From Terasakiella pusilla DSM 6293 (GTDB lineage: Bacteria > Pseudomonadota > Alphaproteobacteria > Rhodospirillales > Terasakiellaceae), in contig NZ_JHYO01000006.1 in the NCBI RefSeq assembly GCF_000688235.1, positions 1-64,000 of the forward strand: DNA of 64,000 nt. The letters run 5' to 3'. Below are positions 25,520-35,512 of this stretch, one piece after another. The notes below the pieces were generated by a model, which had not been told where the DNA came from, did not search any database, and saw only the letters and a program-made list of their open reading frames with translations. Positions within the stretch are counted from its first letter, which is position 1. Each line of letters starts with the position of its first letter. A program made the position numbers and the translations under genes.

Positions 25520-27523
25520 TTATGCGTCGTCTGTCTGGAACTCGATGATCTTTTCATCAACGGACAGGCTGGAACCGGCAGATGTGTGAACTTTCTTGAT
25601 CACGACATCTTTTTCAGCCCGCATGATGTTTTCCATTTTCATGGCTTCGATCACGCAGAGTTCTTCACCGGCTTTGACTTCTTGACCTTCTTCAACCGCA
25701 ACGGACAGCAATAGGCCCGGCATCGGTGACAGCAGGAAGGCAGACAGGTCTGGCGGTGCTTTAAACGGCATCAGTTCGTTCAAGGCAGCCTGCGTTTGAC
25801 TCAGAACCTTAACCGTTGCCTGTGCACCGGCATGGAACAGGTCATAACCAACCGCGCGACGATCAACCTGAACGCACATTTCGTGACCGTTGATGTCCGC
25901 AAAGAATAATGGCTCCCCAAACGTCCATTCAGAACGGATGTGCAGGGTGGTGCCATCGATCTTGACGTCATAACCGTCCGTCTCGTTTGGTGTCACAGTG
26001 GCGTTGAATTTTTCATCGTTGTAGAGCACAACCCAGTCATCATTGATGGTGCGACCGCGACCACCTTCCATCTGACCGGAGATCATGACTTCACGCTCTG
26101 TTTCCATACGCTTCATAAAGCAGGCAACCGCGACCAGTTGTTTCGGGTCTTTTTGCGGCACCATGGAGGCATCAAACCCGTCCGGATATTCTTCCGCGAT
26201 GAAGTTTGTTGTCAGATTACCATCGATGAAGCGCTGCTTGGACATAACCGCGTTCAGGAAGCTGATGTTATGGCCCACGCCGCGGATATAATATTCATCC
26301 AATGCCTGACGCATGTTGGCAGTGGCTTCTTCACGATCTTTCCCGTAGGTGATCAACTTGGCGATCATCGGGTCATAGAACATGGAGATTTCGCCGCCTT
26401 CATAGACGCCTGTGTCTACACGAACGGTGTCGCTTTCGACAGGCGGGCGGTATTTGGTCAAACGACCTGTGGACGGCAGGAAGTTACGGAACGGGTCTTC
26501 CGCATAAATCCGTGATTCCATCGCCCAGCCGTTGATCTTGACGTCTTCTTGCTTGATAGACAGTTCCTGACCATCGGCAACGCGGATCATTTCTTCAACC
26601 AGATCAACGCCGGTAATCAGTTCTGTAACCGGGTGTTCCACCTGCAAGCGGGTGTTCATTTCCAGGAAGTAGAAGTTACGGTTTTTATCAACGATAAATT
26701 CCACAGTCCCTGCTGAACGGTAGTTTACGGCTTTTGCAAGTGCGACCGCCTGCTCACCCATAGACTTACGCGTGGCTTCGTCAAGGAACGGGGAAGGGGC
26801 TTCCTCGATGACCTTTTGGTGACGACGCTGGATCGAACATTCACGCTCGGCGAGGTAAATCGCATTACCGTGTGTATCGGCCAAAACCTGAATTTCGATG
26901 TGGCGCGGCTCTTCAATGAATTTTTCAATGAAGACGCGATCATCACCGAAAGATGATTTCGCTTCAGAGGTTGCCCGTTCAAAGCCGTCACGACATTCTT
27001 CTTCGTTATGGGCAACGCGCATGCCTTTACCACCACCACCGGCGGAGGCTTTCAGCATGACTGGGTAGCCGATCTCTGCCGCAATCTCGACCGCATGGTT
27101 GGTATCGCGCACAACGTCGGTGTAGCCCGGAACGGTGCTCACACCCGCTTTTTGAGCCAGCTTTTTGGACTCGATTTTGTCCCCCATCGCCTGAATAGCA
27201 AGCTTTTCAGGCCCGATGAAGGCGATACCCTCTTTTTCCAACGCATCAAAGAACGACGCGTTTTCTGACAGGAAGCCGTAGCCCGGATGCACAGCTTGTG
27301 CGCCGGTTTGTTTGATGGCGGCCAAAATGTTGTCCATGACCAGATAGGACTGGTTACTTTGTGCCGGACCGATATGAACGGCTTCGTCCGCCATTTGGAC
27401 GTGAAGGGCGTCTTTATCGGCTTCGGAATAGACCGCAACGGTCTTGATGCCCATTTTACGGGCCGATTTAATTACGCGACAAGCAATCTCACCGCGGTTT
27501 GCAATCAGGATTTTATCGAACAT
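25520..27523 (-). CDS. pccA: Propionyl-CoA carboxylase alpha subunit (biotin carboxylase and carrier)
   Basis: A 667-aa subunit that carboxylates biotin with ATP and bicarbonate. Biotin carboxylase domain: KILIANRGEIACRVIKSARK at the start, KASAGGGGKGMRVAH as ATP-grasp loop, EFIVDKNRNFYFLEMNTRLQ and RLQVEHPVTELITG. The C-terminal carrier has the biotin lysine in EAMKMENIM. It is next to pccB (50 bases), so propionyl-CoA is the likely substrate. It is a paralog of the methylcrotonyl enzyme alpha at 53435. No mutase or epimerase lies nearby. Supplies methylmalonyl-CoA from Val, Ile and odd-chain acids. Confidence 0.92.
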   Translation of the reverse strand: MFDKILIANRGEIACRVIKSARKMGIKTVAVYSEADKDALHVQMADEAVHIGPAQSNQSYLVMDNILAAIKQTGAQAVHPGYGFLSENASFFDALEKEGIAFIGPEKLAIQAMGDKIESKKLAQKAGVSTVPGYTDVVRDTNHAVEIAAEIGYPVMLKASAGGGGKGMRVAHNEEECRDGFERATSEAKSSFGDDRVFIEKFIEEPRHIEIQVLADTHGNAIYLAERECSIQRRHQKVIEEAPSPFLDEATRKSMGEQAVALAKAVNYRSAGTVEFIVDKNRNFYFLEMNTRLQVEHPVTELITGVDLVEEMIRVADGQELSIKQEDVKINGWAMESRIYAEDPFRNFLPSTGRLTKYRPPVESDTVRVDTGVYEGGEISMFYDPMIAKLITYGKDREEATANMRQALDEYYIRGVGHNISFLNAVMSKQRFIDGNLTTNFIAEEYPDGFDASMVPQKDPKQLVAVACFMKRMETEREVMISGQMEGGRGRTINDDWVVLYNDEKFNATVTPNETDGYDVKIDGTTLHIRSEWTFGEPLFFADINGHEMCVQVDRRAVGYDLFHAGAQATVKVLSQTQAALNELMPFKAPPDLSAFLLSPMPGLLLSVAVEEGQEVKAGEELCVIEAMKMENIMRAEKDVVIKKVHTSAGSSLSVDEKIIEFQTDDA

Positions 27524-27573
27524 GTGTCCGTTTCCTTATCTTAAGCGAAAACAAATTGATGAAGAGGCGGGAC

Positions 27574-29106
27574 TTAAAGCGGGATGTTCCCATGCTTACG
27601 TGCCGGGTTCTTCAGCTCTTTGTTTTTCAGCATTGCGAGAGATTGACAGATACGACGACGCGTGCCGTGCGGCATGATCACATCATCAATGAAACCACGT
27701 GCACCAGCCTTGAACGGGTTGGTGAAGTTGGTTGCGTATTCGTCTGTACGTTTCTGGATTTTTTCAGCATCGCCAATGTCAGAACGGAAGATAATTTCTA
27801 CCGCACCTTTGGCGCCCATAACCGCGATTTCCGCAGACGGCCATGCAAAGTTGACGTCCCCGCGCAGGTGCTTGGAGCTCATAACGTCATACGCGCCGCC
27901 GTAGGCTTTACGCGTGATGACAGTCACTTTCGGGACGGTTGCTTCAGCAAAAGCGTACAGCAGTTTCGCGCCATGTGTAATGATGCCGTTATATTCCTGA
28001 TCGGTCCCCGGCATGAAGCCCGGTACGTCAACAAATGTGACCAGCGGAATGTTGAATGCATCACAGAAGCGCACAAAACGTGCCGCTTTAATGGAGCTAT
28101 CAATATCCAAACAACCTGCCAAGACCATCGGCTGGTTGGCAACGAAACCAACGGTCTGACCGTTCATGCGACCAAAGCCGATGATGATGTTTTTGGCAAA
28201 TTCCGGCATAACTTCAAAGAAATCGCCTTCATCAACGACTTTGTGGATTAATTCCAGCATGTCGTAAGGCTTGTTGGCGTTGTCCGGTACCAATGTGTCC
28301 AAAGACATATCATCACGGTCAGCCGGATCAGTTGTCGGGCGAACCGGTGCTTGTTCTTTGTTGTTGCTCGGCAGGAAGTCTACGAAGTCGCGCAGCTTCA
28401 ACAGCGCTTCGACATCGTTTTCAAACGCGAGGTGAGCCACACCGGATTTGGTGGTGTGGGTGATGGCACCGCCGAGTTGTTCTTGTGTCACTTCTTCGTG
28501 TGTCACGGTTTTTACAACGTCAGGACCGGTTACAAACATGAAGGAGGTATCTTTAACCATGAAGATAAAGTCTGTCATGGCCGGGGAGTAAACCGCACCA
28601 CCTGCGCACGGGCCCATGATCATGGAGATCTGCGGGATCACACCGGAAGCTTCCACGTTGCGTTGGAAAACGTCAGCGTAGCCACCAAGGGACGCGATGC
28701 CTTCCTGAATACGTGCACCACCTGAATCGTTCAGGCCGATACATGGGGCGCCAACTTTCATCGCCTGATCCATGATCTTGCAGATTTTTTCTGCATGCGT
28801 TTCAGACAGGGAGCCACCATAAACGGTGAAATCCTGGGAGAAAACGAAAACAAGACGACCATTGACCGTCCCGTAACCTGTAACCACGCCATCCCCGGGC
28901 GTGTGATCGTTTTCCATACCGAAGTCTGTGCAACGGTGTTCAACAAACATATCCCACTCTTCGAAGGTGCCTTCGTCCAAGAACAGGTCAATTCTTTCGC
29001 GGGCTGTCAGCTTTCCCTTTTTATGCTGAGAATCAATACGGCGCTGACCACCGCCAAGACGCGCCTTCGCGCGCTTTTCTTCCAGCATTTCGATAATGTC
29101 GTGCAT
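27574..29106 (-). CDS. pccB: Propionyl-CoA carboxylase beta subunit
   Basis: A 510-aa carboxyltransferase subunit that transfers CO2 from biotin to propionyl-CoA. It has two crotonase-like halves: [40 protein letters not shown], then [21 protein letters not shown] and [20 protein letters not shown]. The segment [20 protein letters not shown] marks the PccB branch rather than the methylcrotonyl branch. Length is normal. It is the first gene of pccB-pccA, and upstream is a 419-base gap. Confidence 0.94.
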   Translation of the reverse strand: MHDIIEMLEEKRAKARLGGGQRRIDSQHKKGKLTARERIDLFLDEGTFEEWDMFVEHRCTDFGMENDHTPGDGVVTGYGTVNGRLVFVFSQDFTVYGGSLSETHAEKICKIMDQAMKVGAPCIGLNDSGGARIQEGIASLGGYADVFQRNVEASGVIPQISMIMGPCAGGAVYSPAMTDFIFMVKDTSFMFVTGPDVVKTVTHEEVTQEQLGGAITHTTKSGVAHLAFENDVEALLKLRDFVDFLPSNNKEQAPVRPTTDPADRDDMSLDTLVPDNANKPYDMLELIHKVVDEGDFFEVMPEFAKNIIIGFGRMNGQTVGFVANQPMVLAGCLDIDSSIKAARFVRFCDAFNIPLVTFVDVPGFMPGTDQEYNGIITHGAKLLYAFAEATVPKVTVITRKAYGGAYDVMSSKHLRGDVNFAWPSAEIAVMGAKGAVEIIFRSDIGDAEKIQKRTDEYATNFTNPFKAGARGFIDDVIMPHGTRRRICQSLAMLKNKELKNPARKHGNIPL

Positions 29107-29525
29107 CTATATATGTCCCCTTTGCCCGTTTGGGCCGTCGATATATGCGGAAGACTGATGACTTCCTGATTGTGTTGATACCATAATCCATAAACACGCG
29201 CTAGAAAAAATGCGCACTCTGATACCGAATTACCGATTTAAAGTGACTCTAATGTTTAAGTCTTTGATTTTAAAGAAGGGGTAGGTCGTTTTTCTAGGTC
29301 TGTATGAATGTTGATTGGCGAAGACAGGTCGTGAATTAAAATTCAGAAATTCACCCTCTGCGGGAATCGAAAAAAGGTGAGCATTAGTCAGGCAGCCTGC
29401 AACGTCATCGCGCACCTGTTGCGCGAGAAGTGGGAGAAGTCGTTGAATTGCTTCAACCGATAATGCCGCAACGGGTGCGGCATGACGGGATGGGAAGTGA
29501 GCGGCTGTTATCTTTGAGGGATAGT
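29107..29525 (-). other. Long gap upstream of pccB
   Basis: The gap lies between pccB and a small winged-helix gene, both on the - strand. It holds a GCCC/GGGC hairpin (29124-29135, loop GTTT) 20 bases upstream of pccB and an 8-bp perfect inverted repeat, ATGCCGCA and TGCGGCAT with a 5-base loop, at 29463-29483. A 61-codon frame at 29230-29415 has no ribosome-binding site or family features, and I leave it out. A - strand pccB promoter is expected here, but no consensus match is good enough to place. Confidence 0.5.
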
Positions 29526-29831
29526 TTACGATAGCTGCTCGTTAATGCGCTCTCCCAGGAGTTTACCGCTTATTGTGAGGTGAACTAATTTCTCGCGTCC
29601 ATTTGATGGGTTAGGTTTACGCTCTACTAGGTCAAGTTCCTCAAGGTAATTTAGTTGTTTGCCGATAGTTGACTTTGTTTCGTTTAAGCGTCGCGCGTAG
29701 TGTTGCGGTGTTAACTCAGGGTCCGTGAGCACATCTAAGAAAACGTAAACAGGTTTTAAGGGAATGGTCTTACGGGATGAAGAGAGCGATATAAATTCAC
29801 CGAGGATAGTTTGTAGGTTCCGGTATTTCAT
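29526..29831 (-). CDS. Small winged-helix (MarR-like) DNA-binding protein
   Basis: A 101-aa protein with no added domain. The central part reads as helix-turn-helix followed by a wing: TPQHYARRLNETKSTIGKQL is the recognition region, and NPSNGREKLVHLTISGK is the typical MarR-type wing. The family name is therefore an inference from the pattern. AAAGGAAAC is its likely ribosome-binding site. It lies upstream of pccB on the same strand, about 419 bases away, and could regulate it or itself. I do not know a target. Confidence 0.65.
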   Translation of the reverse strand: MKYRNLQTILGEFISLSSSRKTIPLKPVYVFLDVLTDPELTPQHYARRLNETKSTIGKQLNYLEELDLVERKPNPSNGREKLVHLTISGKLLGERINEQLS

Positions 29832-29931
29832 GGGATGTTGTTTCCTTTTATTGATTTTTTGCTAAGTCGCGACGAAAAAAGCCGCAGGTGTGGCCCACGG
29901 CTTTTCTATTCACAAATTCTTTGAACGCAGA

Positions 29932-30645
29932 TCAGCCTTTGAGCAGGTTGATCCATGTGCTGACGGCGTCGAGGTCTTGGCGGATGGCTTGGCGGCGGTC
30001 TGCCGCTTCCCAGTCTTCGCCCCATTGTTCGATCTGGTAGGTTTCGTCCACTTGGGAGTCTTCAAAGGCGCGCGCGCTGTCGATGTGGTTTTGCACAAGG
30101 GCAAGACCGAGCACGAGAGAGCCTGTGCAGTGGGTGGCGCTGGACAGGCCGGCAAGTTCCCAATCATTGAAGCTGTCTACGGTTTTGGTGAATGTGTCGA
30201 TGGTTTCTGCCGGTTGTTGCACATGCAGGATACCGGTTTGGGCTTTTAGTTCTACACCATAGGCGTCTTTGACCCAGTTCAGGTGGGGCGTCCAAGCTTG
30301 TGCCTGACGTTCCGCCAGTTCGAGGGGGTCATCTGTCCAATAACAGATCAGATCGGTTTCGGCATATTTGGCGATTTGTTCCACGACACCGGTGCGCAAC
30401 TGACCGATCCGGTCAACAGCCGTTGAGGCCAGACCCATCATGGGCATGGTCAGGGGCTGGATATGTTCTTTTTGAACGTCCCATTCTTCTGCCAGTTTTT
30501 CAGCCAAGGGCTTGGTGGGCAGCAAGAGGGAGCGTTTTGCCGGACTTTTAAGGGCGCGACCATCAAGGGTGACGCTGTAGCCGTCGCTGTCTTGTTCAAT
30601 ATCGACTTTTTTATAAAAGCGCTTGAGTGCTGCTGAAGGGTCCAT
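29932..30645 (-). CDS. ATP12-family F1-ATPase assembly chaperone
   Basis: A 237-aa homologue of Atp12, the mitochondrial chaperone of the F1 alpha subunit. RFYKKVDIEQDSDGYSVTLD, DGRALKSPAKRSLLLPTK and YAETDLICYWTDDPLELAER are typical. The start is set at ATG 30645, 4 bases after AGGAAG; the frame is open 24 bases further. The gene follows asmA and a HAD phosphatase on the same strand, as in several Rhodospirillales-type genomes. Alphaproteobacterial members are thought to help assemble ATP synthase. Confidence in the family is high; the bacterial role is less certain. Confidence 0.9.
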   Translation of the reverse strand: MDPSAALKRFYKKVDIEQDSDGYSVTLDGRALKSPAKRSLLLPTKPLAEKLAEEWDVQKEHIQPLTMPMMGLASTAVDRIGQLRTGVVEQIAKYAETDLICYWTDDPLELAERQAQAWTPHLNWVKDAYGVELKAQTGILHVQQPAETIDTFTKTVDSFNDWELAGLSSATHCTGSLVLGLALVQNHIDSARAFEDSQVDETYQIEQWGEDWEAADRRQAIRQDLDAVSTWINLLKG

Positions 30646-30664
30646 GGTTCTTCCTAACAGGGCG

Positions 30665-30690
30665 CCCACCCCGACAGATGCCGGGGTGGG
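30665..30690 (-). other. GC-rich hairpin between asmA and ATP12 genes
   Basis: A perfect 9-bp stem (30665-30673 with 30682-30690) has an 8-base loop but no T run. It probably affects mRNA stability or causes partial attenuation between cotranscribed genes. Confidence 0.45.
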
Positions 30691-30711
30691 ACGTTGTACA
30701 AAGTTTGGACC

Positions 30712-32763
30712 TTACTTATCCTTGCCGAGCATATTTAGCAACCCGCCAATTGGATTGGAGGATTTTTCTTGCTGTTTTTGCTCGGTTCCACCGGATGTTT
30801 CTTTCGGCGGTGCTTTTTTGCCAAGGGCAGTGTCACAAGGGGCGCTGTCAGCCATCATTTTGTCTGTCAGGCCACTTGCCAGTAGCGAAATGCCACCGGT
30901 TGCAATGGCAGCGCCAATGCCCATAGCGGCTTTGGCGGCACCCATAGCGTCAACACCAATACCCGGTGCGGACAAGGGACCACGGACACGGACCATGCTG
31001 GCAAGACCACTGGCATTGATGCCAAGGTCTGCTGCATCGCCACGTGGTTCCGGTTTGATGCCGATATCGAGTTGCTCTTTCCCCAAATGGATGACACCGG
31101 AGCTGGTGACGTTCATTTTATCGGTTTGAACAGCGATCTGACGATCATAATCGGCCACACCGTTGTCAAAGTTCAGGTTCACGACCATACAGGCCAGTGG
31201 GGTGTAGTCCTGTTTTTTCGCAAACGGGTTGAGCGTGTTTGTCAATTCTGTCACCAGATCGCTACCGATCAGGTTGACATATTTGGAATTGATCTTGCCT
31301 TCGCCCACGTTCAACAGCGTTTGCCCATTAAGAGACGCCATCAGTTCTGCAACTGATTTGCCTTGGGCTTTAAGTTTGATACGTGTCTGGGTCTTGGCGC
31401 CATCAATCAGGTCGGTGATACCGTTTTGCTTCAAGCTATCGCCCAAGCCAAGGTCTTTACCCGTCAGGTCGATATCGAGGTTTGCCGGTAAGCGGCTGCC
31501 ATCAAAGTTGATGTGACCGCTAAAGGTGCCACCCCCCATGCCAAAACCGTGTTCCCCCGTCATCTTACCGCCTTTCAGCGAGATCACGTCGGACACGTTG
31601 GTCAGGGCAAAGTCACCCAAGATGAAGTCTTTGGCTTTGTAGGAAACATCGGCATTGACCGCTTTCAAGCCATCGACGGGCAGGGGGCTGGACGGGAAGA
31701 TTTTGTCGCCTTTTTTCGCTTCTGCCTTCGGGGCCTCTTCCGCTTTTTCGTCACTTTGCGGCAGAACTTCCATGAGAGAGAAACGGTTAGAAGCGAGATC
31801 GACTTTTACATAAGGTGTTTTGTTGGCGAGGTTGACGGTGACGTCACCGCTGATGTCACTTTCAGCGATTTTCACACTCAGGCCAGCCAATTTGTAGCTG
31901 TCTTTGCTGTCAGAAACCGTTGCCGCCATTTCAAACGGGCCGACTTTGCCAACTTCGGTGCCGGCAAGTTCTGCCAGACGGGCGATGTTGTCACTTTTAG
32001 CGCTCAAGGCAAGGTTCAGGCCTTTACCAAGAAGCGGTTGTTTGATCTGGCCGGTAATTTTAGCTTCTGTCCCAACAGCACTGAGGGCAAGGTCCACATC
32101 AACCGCGCTGCCTTCCATCAGGGCCTGAGGTGTGCCGAGCTGACCACTAAGTTCAACCACATGATCGTTGAACGCGCCTTTGAACAACAGGTTCAACGGC
32201 TCGTCAATATCCGCGGCAGAGGCTTGCATCTCGTCGATAACGATAGAGGTGTCTTCGCCTTTTTGACCATCACGGAAAATGAATTTGGCTTTCTCGATAC
32301 GGATTTTGTTAATGGCGGGCAGGGTGGTTGCGCCGGAAGAAGCTGTTTCTTCTTTCGCGGTGCTTGGTGTACCCATCACCCAGTTGCCTTTGCCGGACTT
32401 ATCCGTTTCCAAAAGGATATCCGGTTTGATCAGGATAATTTCTGAAATATGGATTTCCCCGAACAGAAGCGGGATCAATTGCATCTCAGCGGCGAAGCTG
32501 TCAACTTTGACCATATGCGGACTGCTGCCCCATTTGGCGTTGGACAGGCTGACGCCATCAACGCGGACTTTCGGGCTGAGGGAGATGTCAAGGTTCAGGT
32601 CCCCTGCGATGACAAGGTCACGGCCTGTCGCCGCTTTGGCCTGTTTGGCGATCTCGCCTTTATATTGGTTGAAATCCATCTGGCTGAGGATGGCAACGCC
32701 TGCCACCACAACGCCAACGATGACGACAAAAAGGCCGCCGACTATTAGCTTTATGCGCCCCAT
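30712..32763 (-). CDS. AsmA-family protein
   Basis: A 683-aa protein of the AsmA family, envelope proteins anchored by one N-terminal helix (IVGGLFVVIVGVVVAGVAIL) with a long periplasmic part. It has the family start FNQYKGEIAKQAKAATGRDL and LNLDISLSPKVRVDGVSLSN, and repeating beta strands follow. Related proteins link to lipid transport or outer membrane assembly. The C-terminal domain carries GNPFAKKQDYTP-type and GPLSAPGIGVDAMGAAKA segments, with a Lys- and Gly-rich tail. It is preceded by a HAD gene 3 bases away. Confidence 0.9.
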   Translation of the reverse strand: MGRIKLIVGGLFVVIVGVVVAGVAILSQMDFNQYKGEIAKQAKAATGRDLVIAGDLNLDISLSPKVRVDGVSLSNAKWGSSPHMVKVDSFAAEMQLIPLLFGEIHISEIILIKPDILLETDKSGKGNWVMGTPSTAKEETASSGATTLPAINKIRIEKAKFIFRDGQKGEDTSIVIDEMQASAADIDEPLNLLFKGAFNDHVVELSGQLGTPQALMEGSAVDVDLALSAVGTEAKITGQIKQPLLGKGLNLALSAKSDNIARLAELAGTEVGKVGPFEMAATVSDSKDSYKLAGLSVKIAESDISGDVTVNLANKTPYVKVDLASNRFSLMEVLPQSDEKAEEAPKAEAKKGDKIFPSSPLPVDGLKAVNADVSYKAKDFILGDFALTNVSDVISLKGGKMTGEHGFGMGGGTFSGHINFDGSRLPANLDIDLTGKDLGLGDSLKQNGITDLIDGAKTQTRIKLKAQGKSVAELMASLNGQTLLNVGEGKINSKYVNLIGSDLVTELTNTLNPFAKKQDYTPLACMVVNLNFDNGVADYDRQIAVQTDKMNVTSSGVIHLGKEQLDIGIKPEPRGDAADLGINASGLASMVRVRGPLSAPGIGVDAMGAAKAAMGIGAAIATGGISLLASGLTDKMMADSAPCDTALGKKAPPKETSGGTEQKQQEKSSNPIGGLLNMLGKDK

Positions 32764-32766
32764 ATT

Positions 32767-33459
32767 CTAATTCTCCATTGCTTTTTTTATGGCTTGGTTG
32801 AGTTCGCTGTACTCATGGACGACGCACACCGCGCCCGCGTCCATTAATTCGTCCGGTTCATGATACCCCCATGCCACGCCAATGGATTTTACATTTGCGT
32901 TACTGGCCATGTGGATGTCGTATGTTGTGTCACCAATTACAATTGCATTTTGCGCGTTTACGCCCGTTTCATCCAGTGCTTTTTCCACCATTTCCGGGTG
33001 GGGTTTACCCATGGCGCGACATGCCGTTTGCAATGTCACGAATCGTTTTTCCAGATTATGGGTTTCCAGCGTCGGGATCAACCCGCGCATTGCTTTTCCT
33101 GTCGCAACCCCTAGTAACCAGCCGTCAGCTTCCAGTGCATTGAGGGCTTCAACTGTACCGGGGAAAAGGGGCTCTTCTACTTCGTCGTTTAGGCGCATGC
33201 TTCGAAAGTGGGTGCGATAACATTCCGCCATTTCATTGCAGATGGATTGTGTTCGCCCCTCAAACAAATTTGTCATAGCAATTTCAAGGGGAAGACCGAC
33301 GACTCGACGGATGGAGTCGCGGGTTAATTTGTCGAGTCCATAGGTTTCGCAGGTCAGGTCCATGGCTTTGATGATGGAATGCTGACTATCGACTAAAGTG
33401 CCATCACAATCGAAAATCGCCAGTTGTAAAGGGGTCTCGGTGCTCAAGGGGCTCTCCAC
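32767..33459 (-). CDS. HAD-superfamily phosphatase, phosphoglycolate phosphatase-like
   Basis: A 230-aa hydrolase. HAD motif I is FDCDGTLVDSQ with nucleophile Asp at about 17, motif II GVATGK, motif III lysine in CRAMGKPHPEMVEKAL and motif IV GDTTYDIHMASNA. The pattern fits phosphoglycolate phosphatase or a sugar phosphatase; the substrate is not certain. The start is GTG 33459; a TTG at 33447 has a better site (GGAGAG, 6 bases) and would remove 4 residues. It shares a - strand operon with asmA and the ATP12 gene. Confidence 0.85.
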   Translation of the reverse strand: MESPLSTETPLQLAIFDCDGTLVDSQHSIIKAMDLTCETYGLDKLTRDSIRRVVGLPLEIAMTNLFEGRTQSICNEMAECYRTHFRSMRLNDEVEEPLFPGTVEALNALEADGWLLGVATGKAMRGLIPTLETHNLEKRFVTLQTACRAMGKPHPEMVEKALDETGVNAQNAIVIGDTTYDIHMASNANVKSIGVAWGYHEPDELMDAGAVCVVHEYSELNQAIKKAMEN

Positions 33460-33718
33460 TGAAAAGGGAAATGGAAGTTTTATAAATATTTAGCTTGCAC
33501 TTGTGGGCAGGCGACACAATCATTTTAATTGTCTAATGCTTTTAGGCTTCTACAAATGTAGATAGTTTGCAAGTGCGAAGACCACAACATAAAAAATAAG
33601 TTTATTCAAAGAGCTTGTAGGGTACGAAGCTAGATTTTTTTATAGATTGAACCACGCCGATTATACGTTAGTTTGATCTTTATACGTAAAACGTTAGGGC
33701 AAGTTAGGAGACTAATTC

Positions 33719-34534
33719 ATGAAATTTTTGAAAACAGCAGTGGCACTGAGCGCTTTACCGCTTTTAGCAGCTTGTGCATCCAACTGGGATGTTGATGGCG
33801 CTAAAATGGCACCAAACGATGGTAGCGCTTTCCAGAAAGAACTTCAAAGCGAGTACGCACGTTTGGCGGGTCTGGAGCGTGACGAGGGTGACTGGCGCGA
33901 TGCACGTCGTTTCGTCAGCAAAGCACGCGCTGCGACAATGGGTGATGTTGAGCCGCAAATGGTTGCGGATCGTAATATCCCAGAAGACAAAGTTGCTGAA
34001 ATGGAAGACGCACGCGCTAAACTGATGGCTGCTTTTGCGGCTGGCGGTAAAGATGCAACACCGAATGCAGCAGCACGCGCTCAAGCAGGCTTTGATTGCT
34101 GGATGCAGGAACAGGAAGAAAACTTCCAGCCTGAAGACATCGAAGCGTGTAAAAAATACTTCATGGCAGGTTTGGATGACATGGGCATGAAGCCGATGGC
34201 AGCGCCAAAAATGGATGACGTTGTTGTGTATTTCAACTTCGACAGCACAGAGCTGACTGACGAAGCGAAAGCTAAGTTGGTTAAAGCGTCCATGATGGGG
34301 CGTGGTGCAAACGCGTTGATGGTGAACGGTCATACGGACACTAAAGGGAACGCATCTTACAACGAATCTCTTGCACTTTCTCGTGCTCAGGCGGTTTCTG
34401 AGTTCTTGAAAGCACATGGTATCGCAGCTAAGTCGATCCGTGTTGGTGCAAGCGGCGAGCAAATGAATGCGGTTGCTACAGGTGACGAGGTTGAAGAAGC
34501 TCGTAACCGTCGTGTGACAGTCGAATTCAAATAA
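33719..34534 (+). CDS. OmpA-family lipoprotein with two-cysteine N-terminal domain
   Basis: A 271-aa lipoprotein. The lipobox LLAAC gives lipid Cys19. The middle holds a conserved block around residues 125-150 with Cys127 and Cys144, seen as FDCWxxEQEExxQ then CKxxF. The C-terminal part (about 168-271) is an OmpA peptidoglycan-binding domain with VYFNFDSTELTDEAK, NGHTDTKG and RNRRVTVEFK. It probably anchors the outer membrane to peptidoglycan as a Pal-like protein. A second protein at 38183 is clearly related. A good ribosome-binding site (TTAGGAG) precedes the ATG. Confidence 0.9.
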   Translation: MKFLKTAVALSALPLLAACASNWDVDGAKMAPNDGSAFQKELQSEYARLAGLERDEGDWRDARRFVSKARAATMGDVEPQMVADRNIPEDKVAEMEDARAKLMAAFAAGGKDATPNAAARAQAGFDCWMQEQEENFQPEDIEACKKYFMAGLDDMGMKPMAAPKMDDVVVYFNFDSTELTDEAKAKLVKASMMGRGANALMVNGHTDTKGNASYNESLALSRAQAVSEFLKAHGIAAKSIRVGASGEQMNAVATGDEVEEARNRRVTVEFK

Positions 34535-34553
34535 GATAGAGTCTATCTTTAAG

Positions 34554-34589
34554 AAAAAAGGCGGTGCCCGTTGGGTTCCGCCTTTTTTT
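34554..34589 (+). terminator. Terminator after the OmpA-type lipoprotein
   Basis: AAAAAAGGCGG (34554-34564) pairs with CCGCC and the following T run (34578-34589). A 17-base palindrome (34533-34549, arms AAGATAGA and TCTATCTT) directly before it overlaps the stop codon. The hairpin can also serve lipB on the - strand. Confidence 0.88.
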
Positions 34590-34598
34590 GTTGTCCGA

Positions 34599-35288
34599 TT
34601 AATCTTCGCTGATCAGAGAATCGTGCTCGTCGTCAAAGACTGCGTCAAAACAGGTCATGAGCAGGCTATCCACTTCCTGCATGGTGATCCAGACACCAAG
34701 GTCTTGCAGGCTGGTGACGCCGTGTTCTGTGATGCCGCAGGGCACGATGCCTTCAAAATGGGATAGGTCAGGTTCTACGTTGATCGAAATACCGTGAAAA
34801 GTGACCCATTTGCGTACCCGTACACCAATAGCGCCGATTTTATCTTCTCGCCCCATGCCGCGATCCACCCAGATGCCGACTCGGCCGTCGCGACGTTCGC
34901 CGGTGATGTTAAAGGTCGCAAGGGTCTGGATGACCCATTCTTCAAGGTTATGAACAAATTTTCGGATGTCGCGGCCCCGTTTTGCAAGGTCTAGCATGAC
35001 ATAAGCAATGCGTTGGCCCGGTCCATGGTAGGTATATTGCCCCCCGCGTCCGGCGTCATAAACAGGAAAACGCTCCGGGTCGATCAGGTCTTTTCGGTTC
35101 GCGCTGGTTCCGGCTGTATATAAAGGGGGGTGTTCCAGTAGCCAAATGCATTCTTTTGCTGTTCCGGCGCGTATTTCGCTAACCCTTTGCTCCATAAAGG
35201 AAAGTGCTTCTTCGTACGGAATTTCTTCGTCGCTGAAACGCCATTCGACGTCATTTCTTATCATTGATGTAAATTTTTTATCATTCAT
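34599..35288 (-). CDS. lipB: Octanoyltransferase LipB
   Basis: A 229-aa enzyme that moves octanoyl from acyl carrier protein to lipoate-dependent proteins, the first step of lipoic acid synthesis. [20 protein letters not shown] binds the substrate; the catalytic Cys is in [15 protein letters not shown], and the lysine in [17 protein letters not shown] is present. The best start is ATG 35288; the frame opens upstream and another ATG lies at 35264. The gene is isolated between a terminator and tRNA-Leu. Confidence 0.94.
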   Translation of the reverse strand: MNDKKFTSMIRNDVEWRFSDEEIPYEEALSFMEQRVSEIRAGTAKECIWLLEHPPLYTAGTSANRKDLIDPERFPVYDAGRGGQYTYHGPGQRIAYVMLDLAKRGRDIRKFVHNLEEWVIQTLATFNITGERRDGRVGIWVDRGMGREDKIGAIGVRVRKWVTFHGISINVEPDLSHFEGIVPCGITEHGVTSLQDLGVWITMQEVDSLLMTCFDAVFDDEHDSLISED

Positions 35289-35390
35289 GTCTTGATCTAT
35301 CTGACGAGTTTGTTTATACCCACGCCCACACAAGATGTTTCGCGGTTCGACACCTCATACACCGTCAGGACATCTTTTGCCACACATTAT

Positions 35391-35477
35391 GCGGTCGTGG
35401 CGGAATTGGTAGACGCGCAACGTTGAGGTCGTTGTTCTTTAACCGGAGTGGAAGTTCGAGTCTTCTCGACCGCACCA
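35391..35477 (+). tRNA. tRNA-Leu (anticodon GAG)
   Basis: An 87-base class II tRNA, long variable arm included, with CCA encoded. The acceptor stem is GCGGTCG (35391-35397) with CGACCGC (35467-35473), followed by discriminator A and CCA. The anticodon stem is CAACG/CGTTG and the loop TTGAGGT, so the anticodon is GAG (35425-35427), reading CUC and CUU. The T arm holds GTTCGAG. No intron. A terminator follows immediately. Confidence 0.97.
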
Positions 35478-35482
35478 TAAAA

Positions 35483-35512
35483 AACCTGCTTCACCTAGAA
35501 GCGGGTTTTTTT
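35483..35512 (+). terminator. Terminator after tRNA-Leu
   Basis: AACCTGCTTC (35483-35492) pairs with GAAGCGGGTT (35498-35507) with one G-T pair and a 5-base loop, followed by a T run. Confidence 0.9.

Noticed and set aside
29230-29415. 61-codon - strand frame in the gap before pccB
   Set aside because: No ribosome-binding site, no recognisable motif, and no conserved composition; kept as part of the gap.
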